Below are positions 23,607-35,906 of a DNA stretch of 64,000 nt, piece after piece. The DNA lies in assembly GCF_954871325.1 (NCBI RefSeq), contig NC_088776.1:22244508-22308507 (forward strand), written 5' to 3'. This DNA comes from Gordionus sp. m RMFG-2023. Lineage: Eukaryota; Nematomorpha; Gordioida; Chordodea; Parachordodidae. Position 1 is the stretch's first letter, and every line of letters begins with the position of its first letter. Both the position numbers and the translations under genes were made by a program. Below the pieces are notes generated by a model. The model was not told the DNA's origin. It made no database searches and saw only the letters and a list, made by a program, of their open reading frames with translations.

Positions 23607-26600
23607 CTATATAGCAGATAGACTTCTTTGAGTGTAAGATGCCTTTTCCTAAAATTTTTTAATTAATTTTTTTAATATAAATAGATAATACAAAAATTAA
23701 GTTATACATACCTCCGAAGTATCCGAAACCAAATAGGTGTTAGCAAAGCTTCCAGTCCCAAAATCGGTGTAAGCTACTATCTCGGAAGGTGGTCTGTTTT
23801 GACCGTTGCTATTATTAGACCAGATCTTTTAGAAAAAAAAATATAATAAGAGAGTATTTAAAAGTTTTGATAATTTTTAATTTGGTGCCACTTGATCATA
23901 ATGACATTTTATCACGTGATTTAACCAGACGAAGTTTGTCAAGTTGTGATAGACCATATATATTTACCTTTAAAGATTTTCCTGATCTCAAAATAGTATT
24001 CGGAGGAAAGTTGAATACTATTTCCGGTCCATCATCCACTTTACGCCTAATTGACCATCCAGATAAATTTTGATCCTATAAATATAAAATATTTTCGTGA
24101 TAAATAGTTGGAATAGATGGAAATAAAATTCAAACTTTAAGTCGTGATCCATTTTCTAAGATGATGTATTTACCTTCTGGATCTATTTCAGTAAAAGCAA
24201 TATTACCCTTTGCACTACGTTGAACATTCGTTTTGGTGGTGCTTTCTTTTTGAACCATACGACTACTGTAATATCTTTCTTGACCTTAAATCATAGAGAT
24301 TATAGTTTATGCCAAATATCTTATAGTTTCATAATATTAAAATATTAAATCTACGCTTATTTATTACTGATTAAAAATTCCTTTGCGAAGAGCGTAGCAT
24401 CAGATATATAAAAATCCCAAATAAAGTAGTATAGTACTATAAATGAAAAATTAATACAATCAAAAAGTAAACTATCTTATAAGGAATGCGTTATCTATAA
24501 AAAACTGTCCTAACACATTTGCATTATCAATATCGCGATAAAATTTTAAATTATTATTATATAATCATAACCAAAAATAACAAGTAACAATATTTAATTT
24601 TAATAATGAAAAAACATTGTTGTAATAAGTCAAAAATAATATTTTAATAAAAATAATTATTTCCCTTATAAATTTCCATTTTATTATTTTATATGTATGA
24701 ATATTTACCCCCGTATCTTCCACCTCCAGAGGATCTGCCAGAAAGAGTATCAAAATTAACCTCATCGATAATTTGTTGAACAGCGGCTACTTTATCGGTT
24801 GCCTCTCGAATCCTATTTATAACGGGAAAAATAATTAGAAGACAAATCAATTTAGCAAATAATTTTATAAGTTACGAAAGCTTAAAATCAAGCTTCATTC
24901 CATGTTATAAATTACGGTATAAAGATCATGCGTCGATGTTGAGGGTTTTAACAATAATTGACAAAATTTATTTTATTGCATTAGCTCTATGCATGAAGTG
25001 GTAAAAAAAATTTACGCAGTAAACATTGATCCAAACACATAGTAATAAAATAATCTTTCATATTACTTAGATTTTTCAGTGATCATTGAACTTGCTATAG
25101 CAAAGTCTATAGGTCTTAACATATTTTAAAAGTATTGATTTGTAAAAAAAATGATAAGCATAAATGTCGTTTTTCAATATATAACGCATTTGAAGATTAA
25201 AGAGATTGCCTTGTAGGTAAACATTAGTCATACTCTGACTAGATACTAGAATATGTAAAGAGGGAATGGACATCTGTTATAAATTAAAAATGATTATACT
25301 AACACTACTTACCTATTCTAATTTTAATATAATTAATTGATATCCCGTACATAATATATCTAAAAAATAATATAATTAAATTGTTTAATACTATTTCCTC
25401 AAATTTATATTACTAACGTGACAGATCAAGGTGAAGATAATTATAATGATATGAATAATATGATATTATATATGTATATCGTGAGCGTTTAAGTATAAAA
25501 TAAAATTTTATTGTTTTATTTTTTTTGTATATATATATATATATATATACATTTATATATAACTGACATTGAAAAGGCCAAGGATATCGTTTTATTAATT
25601 TTAACAAAAAATGTTTTTTTATATTACTCTGAAAGAAATATATTAGTTTGTTAAAAAAAATTAAATTTTCAAGTGGGCATAACTCAACATGATTTTAATC
25701 AATTTTAAAAATCTTCATTAATATATATATAAAATAAACATTTTAAAGAAATATATCCTTTATAGTTATATTTGATTTTAAAATAGACCATTTAACTTAT
25801 AATAGATTTTAAATTGGTATCCTAAACATTGATTACATAACGACTAGTCATTTAATAGAGATTAAGCGTAAGTAAATGCTTTTTAGTCATAAAACATTTT
25901 ACCTAGTTTCTTCCTCTTCTAACAATCTTCTGTAGACTTGAATTTCCCTCTCAAGGGATAATTTGTGGTCAAGCATCTCTCTTAATTCTTCCATCTGGCT
26001 TTCCAGCTTGGCTCTCAATTCGTCAAGAGACCTGTCTCTAGAAAGCAGAATATCCCTATGATGTTGACTATCACTCTGGAACATGGTTTCTAGCTCTCTA
26101 AGCCTTTCTGACAAATGGCCATTCTAAAAAAAAATTAATTTGCATTAGATTATTAATTATCATTTTAATTTATTATACTCCTTTAAAAAATAAGTATACT
26201 GTATAATTCAATACCTCTGTTCTCAGAGTTAAAAGTTCCTTATTAAGCTCAGTGACTTTATCTCTAGCTTTTTTGGAGTCTTCTTTGGCAGTCATTTCTT
26301 CTTGAGCTTTACGGTTTGCCACCACAATAATTTCTTGCATCTATTTATTATAAAAGATATTAACATGAAATTTCATTGATTCATATTTGATTAATCATAA
26401 TTAATCGTATAAGAAAAACTTTAGTGTGATAATATGAATCATCCGGTCTTTGGCGAGCCATATTATCATATTCAATTCTAATCTCTTTAAGGGCATCTGA
26501 TAATTCGTTATGGAAAATGTTTCTGTATTGATCAGTATCATCTTTCAAAAATTTATCCAACAATTCTTTCAATTCCTTGATAATAAATAAAAATTTATCC

Positions 26601-29600
26601 CATTAATAATTTTAATATATATGCTATCACTTCTGAATTTCTCTCATATAATATAATACTAAACAAAAAAAACTTTCTTAATATCTTTCAAATACAATTG
26701 AATAATATAAGACGCCGCTGGTAATTAATAGTCAATTGTTGGCAGGTCTCTTAGAAATGACCATAAAAACCTTTATCAATATTTTTAAAAATTGATAAAA
26801 TTAGTTATATGATATATGTATTTTAAAGATAAAACGAAAACGAAAACGAAAAACCAAGGCCACCTAACATATTATTTTTAAAAAAATAGAAAAAGATATA
26901 AATCCAAATTAAGTTAAATTTTGTCTTTTTAAAAAAATAAATACTATTTTATAATACTTATTAGGCCAAAAATAAAAAAAAATATGACCTTAAACAGTTA
27001 TGTAAGGTTATAAAAGTGTATTTCTTGAGGATTTTGTATTTTTGGTAAATTTATAGAACAATGCGATTTTTTTAAAAAAATGGTTTGGTTTTTATTCACC
27101 TGTTGATGCACTTGATTTTGGTATACAAGGTCTTCTTCGAAAGCTTGTATCTTACTGTCTAAATCTGCTCTAAGCATTCTTTCTTCATCAGTGTTCTAAA
27201 GTAAATATTCGAAAAATTGATTTTAAATTATGGAAATCAATTTGATAAATATCATAAGACTCACCATTTGAACATTGCCTAGTTGAACTTGGAGTTGGTG
27301 TATTTCCTTCTTATACCTATTTAAATCGCATTCGATGGCCTCCAGCTTTTTTGTTAAAGCCTCCATTTGCCCTAATTTCATAGCTAATTCAACTTCGATA
27401 TCAACTAGGTGAGTTTTATCATTTTCCCTTAGCTGAAAAACTTCCCCATACCTTTAAAAAATGTTAAATTAATGTTATAAAATGGTTTTTAAAAAGATAA
27501 GGATTATACATTCAACGGGATAAAATACTAAATAAAAGACTCCCAGATAGGACATTTGACAAAAATACCTATGTACATACTAGGAGGGGGGAATTATGTG
27601 GGGGCGAGTGTAACTCTTCCGAAGGATAACTGTAATCGAAGCGTTATAATAAAATTTCAAAAAGTGAGAATCGAATCGTTATAAATATTAACCGGTAGGG
27701 TTACAAGTGTTTATTTACAATGATTAGAGCTTTATTAATTTAAAAAAATATATAAATTTATATGGACATGAATTTTTAAAACAGAAGCCGGAACGAACCA
27801 ATATAAATTTGTTCAAAAATAATCGGAATAAAATTTTATACCGATCAAATTCAAAAGAAACTCTAAAAAAAATGTATATTTGGCTAAGAGTAGAGCAAGA
27901 AAGATGTCTGAAGAAATATTCGAATAACCATCATGGAAGTATACTTATCGAAATTTAATCATAATGATACTTTATAAAGTTCTTTTTTTTTAAATTGAAG
28001 GAAATTAAAAATATGTTATGAAATAGAGAGAATAGGGTTCGAATCAGGGTTCATAGATAAAAAAAAAATTTTTAAAAAGGATTCTGTGACAAAAATAAAA
28101 CTATATATAAAAGGGAGCCGGAAGGAAGAACTGAATTTCGGAAATTCGGTTAAAATGACTCCACAAAAAAATTTTTTTTTATAAAAAATTTTTCTTAAAT
28201 ATAATTTTTATTTTGATACCTAGAAAAATAGAGTTCGGGTTCAGCAAAAAGATAAAATTCAGGGTTCGGGTTCACATACATGTATGTAGGTAAATTAACA
28301 TATTTTTAGCATTTAATCTAATTTATCTTATATTTATATAACCAAATCATAATTTATGTATAACATAATATTTTAAACCTAATCAAAGTTGAAAAAATTA
28401 ACGACGCCAATATATACAAGCATAAAGCAAATTTTATCAAAAACCTATTTATAATATTTTCGATGCAATTACTTTAATTAGCTTGAATAGTTTAATGATG
28501 TGGTCAAAACATGAATAAAATTATACAAAGTTTTGAATTTATACAACTGAGTTCAGCCTTTTTTTTTAAATTATAATATACCAATGGCGTTGTGGAAAAG
28601 GGATAAAATTATGCCCAACGCGTCTAAATTTAATTAGAGAACGCCAAAAAATATTATCTAATTGAGCCAAACGTTTCCGCCTAAATATTTATTTTTAATT
28701 TCCAGCACCTCTTAAATCATAAGATTGACTATGCTAAAGCCAAAGAAAATTTAAATGCAATAATAAAAAAATATTATTATGAATAATGGTTATTAATTAT
28801 GACCTAAATTGTAATTATTGACTTTTTAAAAATATAATAATTTTGTATAATGTGGTACGAATTCTAAGTTTCGTCAAATATCATCTCTATTTTTTCAGTT
28901 ATAAGAAAGAAAAAAAAAATTTACTTTCATTTTGGCAATTATTTAATGGTTGACGCTTATAATATCGATTTTTTTTATTTGATGTTAATATCCTCAAGGA
29001 AAAGGTTGTTTTTATATGTGCATAATATATTTTATATATAAAACAAAATATTTTCAACAGACATTCTAATAAAATTAATGTATTCTATATATACAAAATA
29101 CATACATAATAAATTATATACTTTGAAAATACTGTAATGATGAGTCATTTCTTAGGAAAATAGATAATTTGGATTGTAGGTATTTTGTTGAAATTTATAA
29201 TAGTCGTCTTAATCTCAATGTAAACTTATTTTATCTTTCCCGGCCTGAAAAATTAATCCACCATAATGATCTCAGGCCCACGATCGTTTCTTAGATGATG
29301 CAACCAACAAATGGATAATACCTTTTAACACTAATTTACGATCAATTATCACTCATAATAATTTTTCACACCCTTAATATTGAAATACCAAACCGATATA
29401 TTGCCAATTCACCTTTAGATTGCACTCAACTTCTTCAATCAACTGACAGATTTGGTGGTTATGAATGGTTAGAATCACTAGTCGTCAGACTAACAATTGA
29501 TGCCATTGGCTTTCTTATAGATTAAGCAAATCACCAATTGATTCAAAGAGTAAGCGCGGCCTCAATTTTATATACAGTCATAGCGACACCATCCCCATGC

Positions 29601-30641
29601 AACAAATCATGCTATAGAAATTTAACAGCCCACAATTCCGAACTATCTTGAGCTAACGAATTCATCTCACCTACTTAAGACCTGATAGTACGACAACTAA
29701 ACCTTGAGAATGAAAATCCAATTTTTTTAATATTTAAATCAAAACTAAATCCAAATTTTAAATATATAATATAAACCTGTTTAAATTTAATTACATAATT
29801 ATAAAATTTGTTTTTTGTTATATAGTTTATACAAGGTTAAATATTAAATAATCAAAATTGAAAATTGATAGTATACTAAATCTACTGACATAAGCAAATA
29901 TTTTATGGTTGAATATACTTTATAATAATTTAATCTTCGTTGGTAAATAGTATTATTTCTATAATATCAAATATTATAACACCAAATTGGATTTGAATTA
30001 AGATTGTTAAACTTAATTCACCAAATTGGATAAGAATCAAGATTTAGTAAAAAAAAGTTAAAGTGGGAAATTATATACTTGTCTTTCCAGTCGCGTAAAT
30101 TATCGTCTAATTTTGAGCGTTTATCTTCAAGTCTTTCTCTTTCACGAATGTTCTCATCTGTTACTTTTCGGGCCTGGTTGAGTTCGGCCTCGAACATGCC
30201 TCTCAGCATATTGGAGATACGTTCGAGTTTTTCACGGTAAAGTCCGATGTCAGCAGCAAGTTTTTTATTTTGGGCCTCGAGAAAGCGAACGTTTTCGATA
30301 TAATGGGCTAAGCGGTCGTTAAGGTCTTGTAAATCCTTCTTTTCTTTTTCTCGCGAAGCCACAACAGTGGCGATGGTTGTGTCCCCTGATTCTGTATGTA
30401 TCATCGTATTCGAGAGACCGCTTTGAGGAAAGCGTCTTGGGCTCAACATACGTCCACCTCCAGCACCTCCCCCAAAACTTTTAAACGTGCTGGTGGTACG
30501 CGTGTATCCACCACCTCCACCACTGCCAAGGAAAGATGTCGGTGATCCCGACCTCACCACTACGGCGCGGCGAGGAGTTATGCTCGATCGGTATGTTCGA
30601 CTTTCTTCGATCGTGTGGCTGCTGCTCTTCGATTTTGACAT
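23607..30641 (-). CDS. Cytoplasmic intermediate filament protein with lamin tail domain
   Basis: Eleven coding exons on the minus strand: 30641-30079, 27451-27265, 27195-27100, 26575-26420, 26340-26215, 26123-25903, 24812-24709, 24284-24136, 24075-23968, 23825-23712 and 23648-23607. They total 1866 nt (621 residues plus TAG), with GT...AG introns and matching phases throughout. The Ser/Gly/Arg-rich head is residues 1-99. The rod starts at KKDLQDLNDRLAHYIENVRF and ends at EREIQVYRRLLEEEE (about 100-450). At about 350 residues it has the lamin-length coil 1B of protostome IFs, not the ~310 of vertebrate cytoplasmic IFs. The lamin tail domain (about 505-612) includes RSAKGNIAF, GKYIILEN and NLSGWSIRRK, and the protein ends EKASYTQRSLSAI. 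There is no CaaX box, so it is a cytoplasmic filament subunit, not a nuclear lamin. It should assemble through coiled-coil dimers. The intron after 24136 has a weak donor (GTTTGA). Confidence 0.95.
24813..25902 (-). other. Intron 6 of the IF gene (1.09 kb)
   Basis: Lies between the rod-end exon and the linker exon, phase 2. It contains a TA microsatellite at 25530-25554 and AT-rich chance frames (25076-25273, 25413-25607). Nothing else is recognised. Confidence 0.7.
27452..30078 (-). other. Intron 1 of the IF gene (2.6 kb)
   Basis: By far the largest intron; the others are 60-1090 bp. It splits codon K188 between AA and G. The donor is GTATAT and the acceptor TTTTTTAAAG. It holds poor-complexity AT DNA, GGGTTCGG-type traces at 28035-28275 that recall the BED-type hAT ends, and an unassigned less AT-rich block at 29370-29700. 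It may carry an old insertion, which would explain its size. Confidence 0.75.
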
Positions 30642-30660
30642 TTTATTTTGTTAACGTTGC

Positions 30661-30675
30661 GCTGGTAAAATATAA
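30661..30675 (-). promoter_or_regulatory. 3' splice-acceptor-like site before the IF start codon
   Basis: On the minus strand TATATTTTACCAG ends at 30662, leaving a 20-nt leader (CGCAACGTTAACAAAATAAA) before the ATG at 30641. It could accept a trans-spliced leader or end an intron in the 5' UTR. The 14-3-3 gene has a similar site at the same distance. Inference from sequence only. Confidence 0.4.
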
Positions 30676-32754
30676 AATTATTAATTATTGATAGTAAACT
30701 TTTCTAGCCCACAATTAATTTATTTATAGAGCTGTAAAAATATTCAAGTATTCGATGTTAATTTATTTTATAATATATAATATATTAGTTTACAACAAGC
30801 AAGGGTAAGAACAAACCTATTTTATATCATATCGATTTATACTAATTTTACCAACTCAAAATAAATTCATTCGCGTTAGAGTTTGAATCAATAAATTTTA
30901 GCTTCCAATTTTTTAGATGATAATGTTATTTTATTTATTCAGCAAGTTATTAGCAAAAATTGGTGAATACCTAAAACATTTATGTTTATTTATTTTTAAT
31001 GATTCTGTAATATTTTCAGGCTAAATTTATAATTCAAATCATATCTCTAGTATAACAAAGACAATCATAAAGTTTTTAAGATTTCGTTTTTCATAAGGTA
31101 ATTTTTTTGTTATCTTATTAATTTGTTTTATTCAAAGGTTATCCATTCTTTTATAATATATTATCTATTTTTAAAAAACCCTATTCAAAATTCGTATAAA
31201 TTCTATTAGCAAAAGCATTCTTCTTTTTGTAAAATATCGTCTAAAAATATACAATACTTTACTTGTATTTTTAAAAGTATATTCAAATAAAATTAAGGAT
31301 ATTTTTAAAATATTTTTGCAGAGGGAATCGTTTAAATCGAGAATACAAGATTTCAAGGATACGAGAGAAAACATAAACAGGAACAACAAGTTTGAATACA
31401 TTATAGTTGATTTTAATCCTAAATATTCATTAAAAACAAATTAGATTATAAATCAGTTGGCCCGGAAGAAAGGTATTTTTATGTTCCTATTTGATAACCG
31501 GAACATTCAGAAAAGTTCGGTTTCTTAGTCCATAACTTAAGTAAAATTTATAAAAAAATTTTAATAAAATTTTACCTGAATAACAAATTAAATCCTGAAC
31601 CAAATATAAAAGTAGATATTCGCAAATGTTTTTTATATAAATAATTGGATTCTATAATCAAATTTAAATATTTTTTTATTTAAAAGTGTATGTTTTTTTA
31701 AATAAGTAAAAGAAAAAATTTAATCTAATTTTGGACTTTTTTATACTCTGAAAAAAAGTAAAAACAAAAAATAGTAATAATTAATATTGTTAATAAATAA
31801 TAATAATAAATAATGTTAATAAATTTTAACGTAAAATAATAATAATTTATTATTAAAATATTTGTTTTTTTAAATATTTTTTCTCACAAATTTTTTTTTT
31901 TTGGCGAAGGATATTTACCTTTTGCAAATAAAAAAATATATAATTTTTATTACCTGTAATAAGGTAAGTAGAAAAAATTTTTTTAGCAACATTCTGTTTT
32001 ATTTTTTTTAATTTTTATTATTTTACATGTAGCTCATAAATATTATTTTTTTTTAGTTTTGATATTTTGAATGGTAATAATAATATAATACCTTTACATA
32101 CCTGCCAAAATAATTAAAAAATTAGCCTATCCGTAAAGATAATTATTTGGAAGACAGAATAAAATTATTATTTAATATTATTTATGTGTTTGTTTAAAAT
32201 AATTTTTTTATAAAGTTTGCATAAAATAAGCTATTTTCATATTTATCGCTTATTATGGTTTGAAGGACAAATTTATTTTGATTATATTTTTTTAGATTTT
32301 TTTAGTATATTTATTATTTTAAATATATATTTTTTTATTATAAAAATATAAATAATAAATCAAGGATTTAATTAAAATCACACAATATATGGGAAGAACG
32401 TTGTATTTCAAATAAATTTATCTTTTTACAACTAATAATTATGTTATGCAAATAATATTTTTTATTTTATTTAAAAAGCGAATCCTCATGAATCACTAAC
32501 TTAATATTATTTTATTTAATCGATTTTAAGTCATAAATTAAATATTCTATTAAACAATCATCTTTGCACTCCATTCCTTTATTTTAAAAAAAACCCCCTT
32601 TGAATATATTTTTAAGTTAAAATTAATTATAAATATGTTATATTTTTGTGTTATAAATAGTATAACTTTAAAAAATATTATAAGTTTAGTCTCATTTACT
32701 GTAAGTGCGTGGCAAGACATCACTCGTCCTAAAATTTATTCCAGCAGTGTTATC

Positions 32755-33130
32755 ATTTAGCGAGGTGTAGGGGTTAAGGGGCTAAGTTGATACTTATTAT
32801 CGATGTAGCTGATCCAAGTTTGAATTTCAGTAAAGCAAATTTTTTTGCCGAAATGAATTTGTGGAATTAAACTAATTAATCATCAATCAATAGATATAAG
32901 TTATTACTTGATTTCCAAACCTATGGCATAAATAGGCCTGATGTGGGTCTGGATTAGAATTTGGCAATTTTGACCATAGGCAGAGTTGGAGGTCCTCCGG
33001 GAAAAAATTTAGATATAAATTATTTATAAAAAATGGATCTTAGATATAAATACTAGTATCGAATTCAAAAAGATAGAAGATAAAAGATGCTTGTATCTTT
33101 TGCTAAATGAGTGTACAAGATACTTTCATA
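32755..33130 (+). mobile_element. SINE-like repeat, copy 1
   Basis: The head GTGTAGGGGTTAAGGGGCTAA ... CCAAGTTTGAATTTC resembles a tRNA-derived SINE head, with an A-box-like and a B-box-like segment 50-60 bp apart. The body shares GACCATAGGCAGAGTTGG with CGGCCATAGGTAGAGTTGA in copy 2. The tail shares CTTTTGCTAAATGAGTGT with CTTTTGTAAATGAGTAT. The minus strand at about 37410-37480 (TGTGGGTCTT...GGCAGAGTTGACC) may be a third copy. No protein. The family assignment is inference. Confidence 0.42.
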
Positions 33131-33599
33131 AAATTATCATTACCAATTAAATTAGTATAAATAACATACATATAATAAGAATGAATACTTATAATATTTA
33201 ATAAAGAGTTAATTATAATAATCAGGCCTTATAATATTAGTTTTAGTCCATTCATGGCATAGACATGAAAGGAAAACTAGTATTTAATGGGAGTTGAAAT
33301 ATTAATTTGCAAAAGAGTATTTAAAGTAGATTAAATCAAATCAATATTTTTTAAGGTAATCAATTTTTCATAACTATTTGCCGTTTCAGCGTATTTAACA
33401 TTGTGCAAAAACTGTAACCTTTCAACTGGATCTGATGAAGGTATTTCAATATTATATTATAAAAAAAATTCTTAATAGAAGGATAATAACTATGCATTTC
33501 TAATGTATTTCAACAGTCTATAATATAATTTAAAACCTCCAGCTTAATGTTATCTATATTATTGAATTCATAACATTTATTTTACCAAAAGAAAAATAT

Positions 33600-33870
33600 T
33601 AGATGTTTAATCTATTGGTGTTATAGTTTGAGCTTGATTATAGATACTGAGTTCAAGTTACAAAAGGATCTTGTGTCTTAGATACAAGTATTCGCGGTAC
33701 TGTCCAACTACGGCCATAGGTAGAGTTGATTGGTCAGATCATCCATCATTATATCTTAAAGAGATTCCATTAACTACTGAAAACAAAAGAAGAAAGTATT
33801 GATAAAGAACATGTCTACCACAAAAATTCATTTATACTTTTGTAAATGAGTATTAGTTTATTTAAAACAA
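33600..33870 (+). mobile_element. SINE-like repeat, copy 2
   Basis: Shares with copy 1 the body word CATAGGTAGAGTTG and the tail CTTTTGTAAATGAGTAT in the same order and at similar spacing. The head contains GAGTTCAAGTTAC, a loose B-box match. The inner ATCTTGTGTCTTAGATACAAG part is partly self-complementary. Confidence 0.4.
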
Positions 33871-34956
33871 CCTTTTAAATCTTATAATAAAAGCCCCAAA
33901 TTATTTTTTAATGTAATACAAAGTATTTGTATTACATAGATAATAACATTATTGATTTTTTTTAAAGATTCGTAAAGTTTTATTTTAAAGACGTGTTTGA
34001 AATATAAATTATAACAATTTTTAAAAAAGAAAAAAACGTTAAAATCTCATAATGTAAAGGGATGATCAATAAGGACTATTGGGATTGAGGATTAACGGCC
34101 AAGTCTAGCCTAACCTAAGGGTAAAATGTATCTACTTCTTATATTTATTTGTAGTGGCCCCGCTATTTTATGAAAATAGCATACCATAACGATAAAAGCT
34201 AGAGGTCCCTGAAAACCGATATTGAATTGAGTTTTCTCATAATAATTTATTTTATCTTATATATAGTAAGTTATTCATGTTTTATCATCCTCATAATATG
34301 ATTATTATAGTTTTATAATGTTTCTTTATTTTCTCGTTAAGAATTACAAAAATAAAAATGAAGATCATTGGGAAGCATATAAATTATGAAATTATGAATA
34401 TTGAGTGACGGGGGGTCGCTAGCTCTTAATATTTAGGCGTGATAGTTAGGAGCTCAAGAAATATTTTTTTCAAATAGACATTTTAGATCGTTTTTCCTCT
34501 CCCCTAGCAGGCGTCACTCAAGAATATCATTATATTATTTTATAGTATTATTATACTAAATGAATTATAACACAATATCATCTTTCCACCAACTAAATAT
34601 AATATAATAATTTTCTTTATAATGAATGAAATTATTAGAACTAATTTTACAATTGAATATATGTATACATTTATTTAAAAAGAAATAATTATATTAAACT
34701 CAAAATTATTTTCTTTATTTTGTAATATAGTTATAATATACTACAAGCCATTCTGTCTATGTCCATATTAATATGTTAGTAGGACACGATGACAAGATGA
34801 TTGCAAGCCCTTAATATTTATTATAAAAGTGAATATTTTATTTTAATTCGATGAGAATTTTTGAAAAAAAAATTATTTTCTACATGGATGATTATTAATC
34901 AATCTATTTACAAATATGATAAATATAATATTTTGAATAGTTTTATTAATTTATTA

Positions 34957-35898
34957 TAGAGATCTGCAAGATCCACTTAACCACCCCCCCCCCTCAAAAG
35001 CTATACTCACGGACCCGACCGGGAAAACTAAAAAAATATAATGGGGCGGGTTGGAAAATTCATGCATAAAAAAGTGGGCCGGGGCTCGAAAATCTCTCAT
35101 TTTATTTGGTCAATATTCTTTGAAAAACAACAATGAGTTTTTCATTTTATTTAAATCAGAGACCTGCATAGGTACCATTTGCACGGCCATGCCCGGCCCT
35201 GATTTTTTTTCAAAAATTTTTAGGCCCGGCCCGGGTTTATTTAAAAAAATTAAAATACGTGCCGGGCCTGCAGGTCTTTGTTGAATCTATAAATAAAATT
35301 TAAAAAATTTATTTTCCAATTTATAAAAAAATTATAGGCGAGCCGGACATTTCGTAATGGGCCAGCTATGATAGTAAATTTTATATATTTATTCGAATTT
35401 AAAGCTAATAATACTTTGACTTTGATTAGTATTAATTGAAAATAATTTACAATATGCCTATTTCTTTGTTTAAGAACTGGCTAATTAAATTAGTATATTC
35501 ACAAAAAATAAAGGTTATTTTATATGATCCGTTTCCAATAGCATATACACAATAGAGATATCAAAATACAATTGATTTATAAAATGGATTTTATAGAATT
35601 ATAGATAGCCATAGAGTTAGGGATATAAGAGCTTTAAATGACACTAGTGAAAAATTATATACATTAAAAATGTGATAGCGTGAAAATTTTTACAACAAAA
35701 TTTAACGGGCCAAACTTTTAGTAAAATTTTAACGGACTGGGCCTGAGTTTGTAAAATTTTAATGGCCATGTTAACACAGAAAATTAGTAAAAAAAATTTA
35801 ACGAGTTAAAACGGGCCGGAGAAACAGTTAAATAACCACAGGGCCTGGGCAGTTTATGTAAAAAAAAACTTGAACAGCCGGGGACTTGCAAATCTCTG
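34957..35898. mobile_element. 942-bp hAT-type MITE
   Basis: The left end TAGAGATCTGCAAGATCC pairs with CAGAGATTTGCAAGTCCC (inverted right end). Flanks ATTTATTA (34949-34956) and ATTTGCTA (35899-35906) match at 6 of 8 positions, an aged 8-bp TSD. GC-rich patches (CGGCCC, GGGCCGG) alternate with AT-rich DNA. It contains no transposase code. A smaller relative is nested at 35157-35280. The end sequence links it with 21775 and with the MITE nested in hAT A and B. Confidence 0.65.
35157..35280. mobile_element. 124-bp MITE nested in the 942-bp element
   Basis: Starts CAGAGACCTGCA and ends TGCAGGTCTTTG, inverted copies with one mismatch over 12 bp. The interior TACCATTTGCACGGCCATGC resembles CACCATTTGCAGGGCACGGC in the copy at 40876. 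Same family as 1744-2032 and 40876-41201, but shorter. TSD unclear. Confidence 0.65.
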
Positions 35899-35906
35899 AT
35901 TTGCTA

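Larger units (their letters stand above)
30676..34948. other. Long AT-rich intergenic interval
   Basis: Upstream side of the IF gene, so its promoter should lie in the first part, but no TATA or initiator can be picked out of such AT-rich DNA. The minus frame at 31171-31401 is AT-driven. Two SINE-like copies lie at 32755-33130 and 33600-33870. No other gene or RNA is supported. Confidence 0.5.

Noticed and set aside
25530-25554. TA run as a promoter element
   Set aside because: A simple microsatellite inside intron 6 of the IF gene.
28030-28060. GGTTCGAATC, tRNA B-box-like
   Set aside because: No A box, no acceptor stem and no fold around it; the phrase belongs to GGGTTCGG-type transposon-end traces.
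23607-30641. Nuclear lamin
   Set aside because: No CaaX box and no nuclear localisation signal between the rod and the tail domain; the head is a long Ser/Gly-rich cytoplasmic-IF type.
31171-31401. 76-codon minus frame upstream of the IF gene
   Set aside because: Leu/Phe/Ile-rich AT-driven composition with no motif; not supported as an upstream exon.
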